From Gelatoporia subvermispora B (lineage: Eukaryota; Basidiomycota; Agaricomycetes; Polyporales; Gelatoporiaceae): 64,000 nt of DNA. Of the stretch, positions 9,932 to 20,579 are shown piece by piece (positions within the stretch are counted from its first letter, which is position 1; every line of letters begins with the position of its first letter). Location: positions 248,001 through 312,000 of the forward strand of contig KB445794.1 of the NCBI GenBank assembly GCA_000320605.2, given 5' to 3'. A program made the translations under genes and the position numbers. Under the pieces are notes generated by a model. The model was not told where the DNA came from and ran no database searches. It saw only the letters and a list, made by a program, of their open reading frames with translations.

Positions 9932-11578
9932 ATGTCAACCGATCCTAGCCCCTCGATTACGACACATGTCCAAGAGAGCGAGCCGATAGCGAGCGTACCG
10001 TGCTCTATGTAAGGTTCGCAGAGTTGTGTAGCTTTGGTTCAACACTCCTGAAGCTTTTGCAGCTGCCGCCGTCAGTTCTCGAGGTACACTTGCCCGCGCT
10101 GCAATATCCCGTACTGTTCGCTGCTTTGCTTCCGTTCTGACGTGAGTTTAGTCAAATTTGGGTCTTGAACATGCTCGCAGCCGCTGATGCGTCGTTCGTA
10201 CGACTATAGTCTCATGCAGAATGCGCCGAGGCCTTCTATCGCCAGGAGATCGAGACAGAGGTCCGCTCAGAGCCGTCAAAGACTGCAGAAGAGAGGCGAC
10301 GCACCCTAGAGCTGCTCAAACGCTTTGAAGAAGACGCCCTTGATGATCCTCTGGCTGATCCTGCCATGACGGATGAGGATGACGGCGAAGACCTGGCGGA
10401 GCGATTGGGCGAGCTCGACATAGGTGCGGGCTACTTCTTCAAAGCTTCGAAGGCTTCTGGGCGGACGCTAATTGTTCAATATCGGATCTAGATAATGCTT
10501 CCTACGAAGAGCTATGGGCAAAGCTAACTCCCGCGGAGCGCGACAAGTTCGTGCGTGCGTTGGGCGATCCATCCAGTGAATTGGCGCGGCAGCTTCTGAC
10601 ACGTGAAGAGCTGGAGAGGGCCCGTATCGAATCTTGGTGGGAGGCTCCAGAGTCTCTTGACGCGGATGCGGACAAAGCGTCCAGCACCCGGGTACCCAAG
10701 AGCTATGGCAAACGCCCAGCGATGATGAGCGTACCAAAGTCACTTACAGACGCCTCGTCAACAAGAAGTGGTCCATCGTTATTGTACAACATATGCGCCG
10801 TATGGTGTGTGCCTTGACTTTCAAAGGGGAAGCGAGCATGCTGACAGTTGAGCTAGTATTGCATACGCTTATGTCACGCGACATCTGGCTGCCTCGCCGC
10901 TCGAGGCCATCCCTCGGGGTGATCCTGAGCATGCGGATGCACGGCACGAAATCGCCCGCCTCGTCCCATTCCTCACGGACCGCAAGTCCACGACCATTCA
11001 CCCGTCGCTCTCAAGTGTCGTAACAGACCTATGGTCCCGCTTCCCGTCTGTGAGTACCTCCCTATTCACGTGTGCTTCGCGCCCGCTCATCAGCCCCGGT
11101 GGGTCAGGGTGAAATCAATCCCGAGTTATTTGCCCTACTGCTCCGCGACACCTCCACCCTCATTCGCCCCTCCACCGTGACAGTCGTTTCCCCCTCCCCA
11201 TCTTCGTCGTCGACAGCGGACCTCTCCTCACACCCCAGCGCCACGCTCCTCCTCGCCCTCTCCGACGTCTCCGCGCTCTTCTCACCTCCGCCCCAGGCGC
11301 CGCCTGCCCCATCCCCTACGCCCCCACCTCCACAGAAACCCAGCCCTGCAGCGCACAAGCTCGTATTCTACGCTGCCCATATTGCGGGTGCGCCTCCCGC
11401 GGTGCTGCGCATGCTCGCTGACGAGGCAGTGCTCCAGGCGGAGGCTGTCTTACGTGAGGGGGGAGCAAGTGCCGTCACAGGCACAGGCCCGAGCGGTACG
11501 GGCGTAGGCCCGAGAGATGTTACAACCACCGGGAGCTCGGCAAGCACGGCTCGGCCAAAGATTGAAGAGCTGGAGTGA
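9932..11578 (+). CDS. HIT-type zinc-finger protein, ZNHIT2-like
   Basis: Six exons join in frame (9932-10008, 10063-10141, 10210-10423, 10492-10804, 10857-11049, 11108-11578) to give 448 aa. Splicing rebuilds a complete HIT zinc finger near residues 24-60: CSIC, then YTCPRCNIPYCSLLC, then H-x-x-C and EAFYRQE. None of it is intact in any single unspliced frame. Later landmarks are SYEELW, ESWWEAP and LLYNICAV-x-IAYAYVTRHL, the pattern of the ZNHIT2 group rather than Bcd1 or Vps71. ZNHIT2-type proteins work with the R2TP/RUVBL chaperone system and assembly of U5 snRNP and other complexes (known for animals, inferred here). The C-terminal third has a Pro/Ser-rich insert around 11190-11340. The start sits in a good context (CCGCCACCAATG). 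The exact C-terminus is the least certain part. Confidence 0.85.
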
Positions 11579-11599
11579 GAAGCAAACGGGGTACTTCCG

Positions 11600-14265
11600 A
11601 TTCTGGAGGGGGCAATCGCTGAACCAGCTGAGCTCGCAGAGTCGACGGAACCGTGCAGCGAACTTCGCCCCCGGTTTTGGGTAGCTGCGCTGTAGTAAGT
11701 GCCATTGAATTACATGTCAGCATGTGGGATCTCAGCGACTGTAGTCATGTCCAGTGCTATCCACGAATAGGAGCATTACGAAGCAATACATGTCCAATCT
11801 GCCGCTGGAGAATGCTTCCCAAGCCCACGTCACGTACAGTTTGTTCCTTCCTGAGACCGTTTGCGCGGCATGCCCCCTATCATTGTCGAACTGCTTCCTC
11901 TCAGAGACACGTCGTTATCTGACTTATGCCCGACGTAGTCAACGGAAACGTCAGCTATTCGCTTCCCCGTCGCCGTGCAAATTAGCAGATGGCAACGCCA
12001 GTGCCAGTGCGACATAGAGACGCGGCCGCTATCGACTGGCCGGTTATACAGTCGTAGCAATAGATACTCGTGCACCCCAAGTGCCCATTCCACGTAATAA
12101 TCTGCAAAGTGCCACTACCTCAACGTACACGAAAAGAGGGCCCTCATGATACCTGTTACTAGCAGCAACTCCGGAATGCGAATGCGAGCATCACCAGATG
12201 CCGCTCGGATCAAGTAATACATGATCCATCGGTACGACACGGCTATTCATTTAAGTGAGCACGATGTGTTGTCAAACCGTGAGGCGACGATAACTGAAGG
12301 CAGATAGCGTGCTTGTGCTGGATATTCATATCCAACAGCGAGCCAGGCGCAGTCCCGCGTGTCTACTTGTGGAGGCAGACTTAGCATTTCTTGCTGTTGA
12401 GTTGTGCGGATTCCAAACGAAGGCTTCGGATCGGTCGCACAGACATCCTACACGGGACCCTTCGTGGAGTGAGTTCAGGGAACTAATTGCCCAGGCTCTG
12501 AGCTTCGCGGCAGAAGCTCAATACGTCAAGGTCTGGAAATTCCACGGAACACGATGAAGCAGCGTTCCGCTGATTACTCACGAAGGACCTTATGTGCATG
12601 TGGCTAGTCCATCTGGAGCGGAAACTCATCAAGCATGGTCGCTTCAAATTGGTCTGGACAAGTCGGAATGTTTGGTTATATCAGAGGCAGGCCGGCAGGC
12701 CGGATTTGTGGCACACGACCAGTAAATGTCTCTCCATCAGGCGAGCGTTCACGGGCCCTGTGACGACAAGCCCTCCGTTCCCTCCAATCTTCCGTCTTCA
12801 GTAGTGCATTGTATTGTATTGGGAATAAAGCTCCCCCTTACAGCGCACCCAGCAATTTCGAAGATGACTCCCAAGATCCGCAGCTCCCGTCTACTTCAGT
12901 TGGATCCCGATCACCGCGGACTATATTTGACGCACCTTGAAGGACATGTCAGGCCCAACGGCTGCCTGATCCGTCTGTCACTGACATCCCGCCGTCCCCA
13001 CTGCCGGAGGACCTCCGCAGTCTCGCTGGTCATCTGTAATTTGCAAGTACTGCGCACTTGAAACAATCCTGCCGCGGGTAAAATTGAGGCGCATGCAATT
13101 TCCAGCGGTGGGAAAGAATTCTCGACCGTTCCGGATTGGTCGATGTGGGTGCGTTGTTGATCCCAACCAGAAGGCCAAAGCCCTGTGAATTCGCAATGGT
13201 ACTGACCAGCGCAGTAGTCTTCCTGGCCTAGACATCCAGCGGATCTGTTCAGATCTGCCCTGGAGCGCACACGACACCAGCGAAGTGAACGTAGTGCGGT
13301 AAGTGACTCCAAAGGGGGACTCCAAAGGGGAGGGGCCGTCTGGGGGCAGATATTATCAGTGGTCCTGCACATGGCTCAACCTTGATATCCATGGTCCAAG
13401 TTAAGGTACGCACGCAGTCCCGAGCATGCGGGCCCATTGAACCTGCGAATGGTGCCTACCGGACAGGCGCACGGGGTCATGCTTGGGCCTCCCGTGGCCC
13501 GTGTCCAGATCGATGGCCGCACCACGCACACGTCCTTCGACTGTCAAGCACTGCTGTCTGCCCTGACGACCCTCGCAGTCCCGGTGTCCGACCGACTCCG
13601 AGAATAGACCGTGGGAGGGGGTTGAACAAGGTTCTGCACACACTTGGTTCGGCGTGGAGTATGTCGTGCACGACTGTTGTGGGCCCGCTGTGGGACCAAG
13701 TGTGGCCGCAGCACTGTGCTGTGGTGCTGGAGTTAGATAGGGATCCTATCTCTACGTGGTTCTTGGGATGCTGGAGGACCTGCACAGTCGAAGAGGAAAC
13801 GTCGTGTGCACTGAAATTTGACTTGATCGATTCAGATTCAGCTGATGTCAAGATGGACACCATGCTCTAGCGGACCGCGGCGGTACCATAGTAGGCCATC
13901 GGCCGGAGGAAAATCGACCTATGCGGTTGGTGAGTGCAGAATCGGCCAGGAACGCGTTCGAACACTCGCCAAAACGAGGCGACCCTCCATGACCGCGAGG
14001 GTACTCGCTGCCCGCTTATGTCAGCGGGTGAGCAGCACGCTGGAGCACGGAAGCAGAACGTCATGTCAAGCGCCCGTCTTTGCTGGACCGCGATTGGCTG
14101 GTGGAGAGTGAGGACCATCGCAGTCATGGACACCCGCCCAGTCGCGAGAAAAAACTCCTCGCGAACCCGGCGGCCTCGCGCTGTCTGCCCACTCCCCTCC
14201 CAGCCCTTCCCCTGCCGAGCCCTCCGGCCCACCACGCTGATCTCCTCTCCACCTCCGCAAGCTCC
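11600..14265. other. Long stretch without recognised gene
   Basis: About 2.7 kb in which no frame shows a domain or a consistent exon series. Frames of 90-160 codons occur on both strands between 13.3 and 14.3 kb, where GC content is high, and they overlap one another, as chance frames do. Two small tandem repeats are present: a repeated GCAGGCCG unit at about 12687-12704 and two copies of a 13-base GACTCC-AAAGGGG unit at about 13305-13331. Confidence 0.4.
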
Positions 14266-14271
14266 TCCTAG

Positions 14272-14350
14272 ATATATATACATACCTATCTGGGCGTTCA
14301 GGAGAGATCTGTCTTCCTCTCTCTTTCCCTCCCGCGCTCACCTCGAGCAC
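14272..14350 (+). promoter_or_regulatory. TATA box and pyrimidine-rich core promoter of the ZIP gene
   Basis: A TATATATACATA element begins at about 14274 and is followed by a long CT-rich tract (about 14309-14345), 50-130 bp before the ATG at 14401. TATA plus CT tract is a common fungal core promoter layout. No Zap1-type zinc response element was recognised. Confidence 0.5.
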
Positions 14351-14400
14351 TCGATTCTGTCCCCTTACCTATAATCTGGTAGCAATCGAGTAAAAGCAAG

Positions 14401-15784
14401 ATGAAGAACGCGAGGTTATACCGCAGGGACGACAGCGTCGACTGTAGCCCGGGCGGCGGCTCAGACACTTTCTTCGGCCTCCGAGTTGCGTCCGTGTTCA
14501 TCATCTTGGCGACGTCCATGTTCGGCGCGCTCTTCCCCGTCCTCGCCCGCCGCTCGCCGCGCATCTCGCCCCTCATCCCGCACAGAGTCTTTGAGACCGC
14601 CAAGTACTTTGGCAGCGGCGTCATCGTGAGTTCCCCATGACGCATCCGCTTGCGGGCTGTCGCTTACCGTGCTTCGATCACGCGCAGATAGCAACCGCCT
14701 TCATCCACCTGCTCGACCCGGCCACGGATGAGCTGACTTCACCGTGTCTCTCTCCAGCATGGCAAGAATACGTACGTCTATTGCTTTCTCTACTCTCGCT
14801 TTGATGTTGACAAGTCGCACTTGCAGCCATACGCCCTCGCAATCGCACTTTGCAGCATTTTCATGATCTTCATCCTTGAGCTCGTCGCGTTCCGATGGGG
14901 CACTGCGAAGCTCGCCAAGCTCGGCATCACACACGGTACGCCCGTCCTTCACGTCTCGTCACCCCTTGGCATCACCGTTCACTCACGTTGGACATATCTA
15001 GACGCACATGGGCACGGCGTCGGTGGACACGCCGCGCACGGGCCTGAGGGCGCGAAGAGCGAGGAAACAAGCGCTGTGCAAGAGGTCGGCATGACGGGCT
15101 CGAGGGACTCCTCTGATCCGGAGAAGTACGACATTGACCTCGAGGCGGAGGCCATCGCCGCGGCAAAGAACGGTGCCGTCGTCGAGAACCCCACCGCACA
15201 GATCATCGGCGTCGCGATCCTCGAGTTTGGTGTGCTCCTCCACAGCGTACTTATTGGACTCACACTGGCCGTCGATGAGGAGTTCAAGGTGCTGTTCATC
15301 GTCATCATCTTCCACCGTAAGCTCCCGCAGTTTCCTCGGAGTTCGTTGTCGCAAGCTGACGAGTATTGTAGAAATGTTCGAGGGCTTGGGTGTCGGTTCT
15401 CGGCTGGCCTACTTGAAGCTACCACAGAACTACCGCTTCGCGCCTATCGTCGGTGCGCTCCTGTACGGGATCACGACACCGATCGGGATTGCGGTGGGCC
15501 TCGGTGTGCGAACGACGTATAACCCGAACACGGCGACAGCGAGCATCGTCAGTGGCGTGCTTGACGCGTTCAGTGCGGGTATCCTGATCTACACCGGTCT
15601 CGTCGAGGTGCGTGTCCTGCGGTTGATGAGCTGAAAGGGATGCTGATAAGATGAACAGCTGATGGCGCACGAGTTCCTGTTCAACAAGGAGATGCAGAAC
15701 GCGTCGAACAAGAAGTTGGCGTACGCGATCGGGTGCATGATGCTCGGTGCGGGCCTGATGGCGCTGCTCGGCAAGTGGGCGTGA
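14401..15784 (+). CDS. ZIP-family zinc/metal transporter (ZRT-like)
   Basis: Six exons (14401-14625, 14688-14771, 14827-14935, 15002-15316, 15372-15607, 15659-15784) give a membrane protein of about 364 aa. The N-terminal part has three hydrophobic helices, with ATAFIHLL in the second/third helix. A variable cytosolic loop follows with the His cluster HGHGVGGH. Next come helix IV (LEFGVLLHSVLIGLTLA) and helix V (HQMFEGLGVGSRLA), which carry the HS and HxxxEG metal-site residues typical of ZIP carriers. The last exon encodes the final helix pair (LMAHEFLFNK, then GCMMLGAGLMALLGKWA). ZIP proteins move zinc or iron into the cytosol; this one resembles plasma-membrane Zrt1/Zrt2. The last exon and 3' flank have a decayed duplicate at 17.4-17.85 kb. 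Confidence 0.93.
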
Positions 15785-16124
15785 GCCACACCCTGCCCTG
15801 CCTTTTCTCTCCCACGTCCCTTTCCAGCGCGGATTCCACACACTTGCTACGCCTCGACTCTGGGACCCTATGTTGCACGCATTTTCACGACTCTCCCCCG
15901 CATGCACTTACGTTATCTGCTGTCCTGCCTTGCGCTCCCGCACCCATGACCACGACTATTGTTATGATGTTGCTCTGTACACCACCGATCGCGGGGCGTG
16001 TAGGATTATATCCGGGTCGCGCGTGCGATACCCTAGATGCTGTTGATTGATGATGAGCGGCCGCACATGTACAACGTACGTACTGTAGAGCGCACGGAGT
16101 AATAGATGGTGTTGGCGACGTCCT

Positions 16125-17415
16125 CCCGAATGTCTCGATGAATGAGGCGACTGTCTCGATGAGTATCATAAATTACTCGAGTAGTGGTGTGTATATCCCT
16201 GTTGGTCCACAGCTGATCCGTAGACAAAGTGGTTCGGGGGCACTTGAAGCAAACTCACATTCCAAAAGAATCGGCAAACGGCGCAGTCTATCCTACGAAC
16301 GTCTCGATCTTAGCGCGTAGTCGCGTCACGGTCACCCACACACAGCTCACACCACTGGGTGCGTCCTTCCATCGCTCGTACAAGCGTGGGAATAGAAGAT
16401 GAATGTGAGAGGATGTGCGCAAAAGCGCTAACACACGCCCGGAATCTTATACTAGAGCAACCTAGCGAACGAATACTAAGACTCACACAGGAGTATGTGA
16501 TACGACGAGAACGGCCGCAGAACGGTGTACCTTCGGCGCTCTCGCAGCACGCTACCCGGAAAAGCAGGCTCAGAGTAGCGAGGAAGAGGAAGAAGGGGGA
16601 CAGGTTCATTATGGGCGACGCGACGCGGTCTTATATCTGAGACGGGCGCTTACACATCTGGCTTCGACCAGAGCCCCGACCAATGAAAAGAAAGGTCACA
16701 GAGGAGGATGACGAAATTCGAGAGATAGCAGAGGAGAATAACGACATCGAGAGACAGAAGCCAGAGGTCGAGACGTGGCGTGCCGTACAAGTACAAACGG
16801 AACTTCAATATACGGGCAAAGACCTTCTGAATCCGGACAGACTGACGTCCGGCTTTGGTCTTGCGAGGGTTTCACATTGCGTCATACTGGACGCTGACGC
16901 TCTCTTCTGGGCACGCCACGCTTCCTATTGCGAGTCGCCTCGGTGCACAGCAAGACGTGGTTGGAAAGCGGTAGTTAAGCGGATACTTCCGTCCAGCGAT
17001 CGCATGGCAGAGGGATTTTCGTCATAGTCTGACAGGGTGATAGGCTGAGAGGTAATGCTAGGATTGCATCTCCGAAAACAGAAGCAGAGCATGTACTCGC
17101 AGTCGTTGTATGCATGTCTGATAGAGCGCCAGGTTGTGTTTTTGCCGGGATGGATAAGATCGGTGCGTGTGAGGGCGCTTGGATGGCTCGGGCTGGTTCT
17201 CAGTGCCGCTGCAACACAAGCAGTTGAAGTGTTCCGGTGACGTTATTGAGACGCATATATTCACTTTTCTTTTCTGTCTGAACTGCTGGGAAGACAGTAT
17301 TGCACCTTCCACATAGCGTAGCGTGTGCGTTAGTTGGTGTCACAACAGCTGCGGTGATATGTCTTCTTCGGAACTAATTTATCTATGCCTCCACACAATT
17401 TCGCGCAGTTAGCTT
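16125..17415. other. Stretch between ZIP gene and its decayed duplicate, no firm gene
   Basis: A charged 114-codon frame at 16683-17027 begins with MKRKVTEEDDEIREIAEE and could be a small gene, but it has no recognised domain and no supporting exon structure. Overlapping frames on the other strand at 16310-16609 are no better. Nothing else is supported. Confidence 0.3.
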
Positions 17416-17424
17416 AGTTAGGCC

Positions 17425-17850
17425 AGCGGATTGTGCACGAATTTCTGCTCAGCAAGAGGATGCAGAATGCGCCGAACAAGAAGAAACTGACGTCTGAAAT
17501 CGAATCGGGTGCATGTTGCTTGGCGCGGGCCTGATGGAGATGCTCGGCAAGTGGGCGTGAGTCCTATAAGTCCCCCGCTATGCATCCCGCATATTATTCC
17601 TCGGCTCCGGGACCCTACGCTGCACACCCCTTCGCGACTCATCTCCGCATGCAACAACACTCGCGCACATGACCACAACTATCGCTATGATATTGCTCTG
17701 TACCCACCGATCGCGGGGCGCGTAGGATAGTTCAACATCCTGGTCACACGTAAGTTTCCCTTGATGCAATCGACGATGCTGATCGGCCACACATGTACAA
17801 CGTACGTACTATAAAGCGCACGGAGTGATGGATGGACTAGACGACGTCTG
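17425..17850 (+). pseudogene. Decayed duplicate of the ZIP gene's last exon and 3' flank
   Basis: The sequence aligns by eye with 15659-16122. It holds the coding end of the ZIP gene (HEFLLSKRMQNAPNKKK in the first part, then GAGLMEMLGKWA and TGA in the same order), now frameshifted around 17490-17510. It also holds 3' flanking blocks such as GATCGCGGGGCG, ACATGTACAACGTACGTACT and AGCGCACGGAGT. No earlier ZIP exons are found upstream, so only the tail was duplicated, or only the tail survives. It ends about 110 bp before the stop codon of the minus-strand F-box-like gene. Confidence 0.8.
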
Positions 17851-17959
17851 ACGCAATGGTGCGCCAACCATCGAGTGGTCTCTATCTATTCCACGTATAC
17901 CATACCGCATCCTCGAGGTTGCTGTCGCCCTTCCCAATCTTTCACCCGCGATATCGGCT

Positions 17960-19594
17960 TCAGGAGTCCACGATTTCCCGTTCGAAAGTAACAAACACCC
18001 AAGCCTGCTGCTCCGTGATTAAAGCGAATTGCAGGTCGGGGAGACGTGGGTAAATCGTGAACAACAGGTTGGCGAAGGCCTTGAGATTCGGATCCTCCGC
18101 CGTGGTTAATATGAGCCCAATGGTAAGAGAGTTGAGTCGATGATGAGTTCTAATGTCTTTACTTGAAGGCAAGTCGGAATCGAGGTCAACGGAAGAGAGC
18201 GCAAGAGTCTGCAGATGAGGGAAGTAATGCGTGAAGTTACCAAAGCATTGCGCCGACAAGGCGGGTTTGGCACGCTGGAGGTATAAGAGTTCGAGTTGAC
18301 TCATCTGCGGCCAGGCCTCACCGAGTGTCTGCACATCTCGATCTATGAACGTCACATTGACTAAGGATCTGAGATTACAACTGAGCTTGGTGAGCACGGG
18401 AAAGGAGTGAAGAGGGGCAAGCAAGTCGACTAGCTGGGTATCTCCTTGCCCATCCATCCCGAGGTATATTGTCAACTCGCTGAGAGTACTGGGATAGTAC
18501 TTGGCGAACATCTCGAGGTACCGGCGAGCATCTGGAGGATCTTGAGCGTCAATGTAGTAGAACTGGAGTGAGGTGAGGGAGGGCGCAAGAATGGCAGACA
18601 TCGTCGTCTCCACCTCAAGAGGACAGAGTTCGCAGGGGAATTTCAAATGTCGAAGCTGGGGTAAGAGCACTTGATGGCATGTTGGGTCGAAATGTCCCGC
18701 GTGTAGTGCAAGGGTAGTCAAGGCAGGAAGTTTTGCTAGAGCCTTCAAGAGCGTTGGGCTCACGGTGAGAGAATTTCCATCTGCAACCCTGTCACCTGCC
18801 AATTTGACTGTTGTGAGCTCTTCAAAAGAACCTATGCGGCCAGCGCTTTGTGCGAAGCACCGCTGATCTGTCGTGAAGTCCAATTCTCGCATGCCAGGCG
18901 CGTATTTGAAAAGCGTTGAGAGGACCACGTTTGGGGTCGGAAAGAGGCATCGATTTTCCGTATCCCAAGGAGCTATGATGTGGGTGAGTTTCACGCGCGA
19001 CAATGAAGGGGGCAATAAGGTCACGAAATCCAAGAAGGACGGCCGTAGCACGGAGCCCCAGTCGATCGACAGCAAGTTAGGGAGAAGAGAATGTTCCGGG
19101 CACTTCTCGGCGAAATACTTGAGTGCATTAACACATGTAGTCTCGTCTTCGTCATCACTTTGGATATCCCGGACGCGAGGACCATAGTATCGGAGTCGTT
19201 CATAGATGTTGGATTCCCTGTCTAGTCCGCTGGTCTAAAAAAAGTGAGCTCCAGTGGCGAACTTCCAAACGCAGCAACTTACTGCTTCTGCACGAGTGGA
19301 GAGGCCATCCTGCCCTTGGTATTTTCCTGAGAGGATTGCGGCGAACGCTCGCAGCCCCGGGAGGTGTCTCCAGAGGGCATCTAGAGCTATTTCCGAAACG
19401 TATCGCGAAACTCGGGCTAGACTGGCCAAAGTGGCCATCCGGATAGAAGTATGTGGGCCTGATAGAGGGTGTTCGAGCTCATCAAAGATCTGAAGCCAGA
19501 TATCTGGGTCTCCGAGTGATCGGTGCCGTTGGTGGTGAGTTGGACTGGTATGAGTGACAGACATCTCGTTTCCAGGACTCAGTGATGTAGACAT
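17960..19594 (-). CDS. F-box/LRR-like protein, intact family member
   Basis: Two exons (19594-19283 and 19234-17960, intron with GTAAGT donor) give 528 aa. The N-terminal part has DPDIWLQIFDELE followed by LASLARVSRYVSEIALDALWRHLPGLR, the layout of a degenerate F-box-like helix set. The remainder is a series of Leu-rich units (LPALTTLALHAGHF, LTKLSCNLRSL, LGEAWPQMSQLELLYL) typical of the LRR-like domain in agaricomycete F-box proteins. SCF adaptor function is inferred. It is the only uninterrupted member of a local family that also includes the broken copy at 2592-4245 and the relic at 4.6-4.9 kb, both in the opposite orientation. The start codon is matched in position by the ATG of the broken copy. 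Confidence 0.8.
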
Positions 19595-19806
19595 CCAACG
19601 GGTGCTTTCGAGAAGACTTTGGCGTACAGGGCCGTAGGCAAGCTGCCAGTGGCAAGAACAAAGCCAGGACGCGCGCTCGATCGAACCGACTCGCGTCGCA
19701 CGTGGTCGGTGCCCATAGCCAGCCTTCCCTCATCTACTACTGCTGTCACGTTCCGCAAATATGATTCGACATGAAACATTGGTAAATCTGAGCAAACGCG
19801 CCACAG

Positions 19807-20478
19807 TCATCCACAGCTTCCATCATTTGGCCCGTCCTTCCACCGCTCGTCCAGGCTCCTCAAACCACAGTCGAATCGCTCCTTCCCTAGCCTTTCATTG
19901 ACCTCGTTATGCCGCTCACACAACCACCTGCTCAGCGCTGCGCGGCTGCTCACGTCTGGCGGGTGCGTGGCCATCTCGCTTCCGAGGTGATCCGCGCAGT
20001 GCCCGCATGGGTACAGCGTCGGCAGCGCACGGAGGAGCATGAGCATGTTCGCGCGCTGCGTGGGCGAGGGGCGGTCTGGGAAGTACGCAGCGGTCGTATG
20101 GAGGAACGTCCAGGTAGACCGGCCGAGCCGCTCAACGTCAGGTGGGCAATGCTCTGGGTATTCGGGTGTGGGTGCGGGTGTGGCGGGTGTGGTAGGGGCT
20201 ACGCGAGGGGCGCCGGAGGCGAGCGCGGCCATGAGGGCGGAGGTTGACTGGGTGCTTTGGCTCTTGCCTTGCTTCTGGCCGCTGCTCTGAGATCGCTGCT
20301 GGGCACCTGCCTGACCCGAGGCGGGGGGCTTCCAGTTCCGGAACGCGGTGCAGATCTTGCAGGGCTTGCCGTCGGGCCCGATGACCATCCCAGGAGGCAA
20401 AGGCTGTTGGTCCTTGGACGAGGGCGGGGCAGATGGTTGCGCAGAGCGCGCCGTGTCGGGCTCGGTTTTGCCTGGCAT
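19807..20478 (-). CDS. ERV1: ERV1/ALR FAD-linked sulfhydryl oxidase
   Basis: A single exon encodes 223 aa from the ATG at 20478. The N-terminal region has a CxxC shuttle pair in GKPCKICTAFRNW (Cys40/Cys43), closely like the shuttle motif of animal ALR. A long Gln/Ser/Ala/Pro/Thr-rich linker follows (about residues 50-105). The catalytic Erv domain then runs: LGRSTWTFLHTTAAYFPD, LYPCGHC with the redox-active Cys158/Cys161, and the FAD-binding end CERHNEVNERLGK...FDC. In mitochondria Erv1 reoxidises Mia40 in the intermembrane space and passes electrons to cytochrome c. This role is established for the family and is expected here. The unusual part is the long low-complexity linker between shuttle and core. 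Confidence 0.93.
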   Translation of the reverse strand: MPGKTEPDTARSAQPSAPPSSKDQQPLPPGMVIGPDGKPCKICTAFRNWKPPASGQAGAQQRSQSSGQKQGKSQSTQSTSALMAALASGAPRVAPTTPATPAPTPEYPEHCPPDVERLGRSTWTFLHTTAAYFPDRPSPTQRANMLMLLRALPTLYPCGHCADHLGSEMATHPPDVSSRAALSRWLCERHNEVNERLGKERFDCGLRSLDERWKDGPNDGSCG

Positions 20479-20579
20479 GGTGGTGGTCAATATGCAAGAA
20501 CGCGTACCGCGAGAGGCAGGGTCGGCTCAGCTAGAGAACGCGTAGGCGCCCGGTCAACGTAAGCGCTCGGTGAGCTGAT

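Noticed and set aside
13300..14350. Overlapping frames of 90-160 codons on both strands
   Set aside because: They overlap each other, have no domains and lie in GC-rich DNA where stops are rare.
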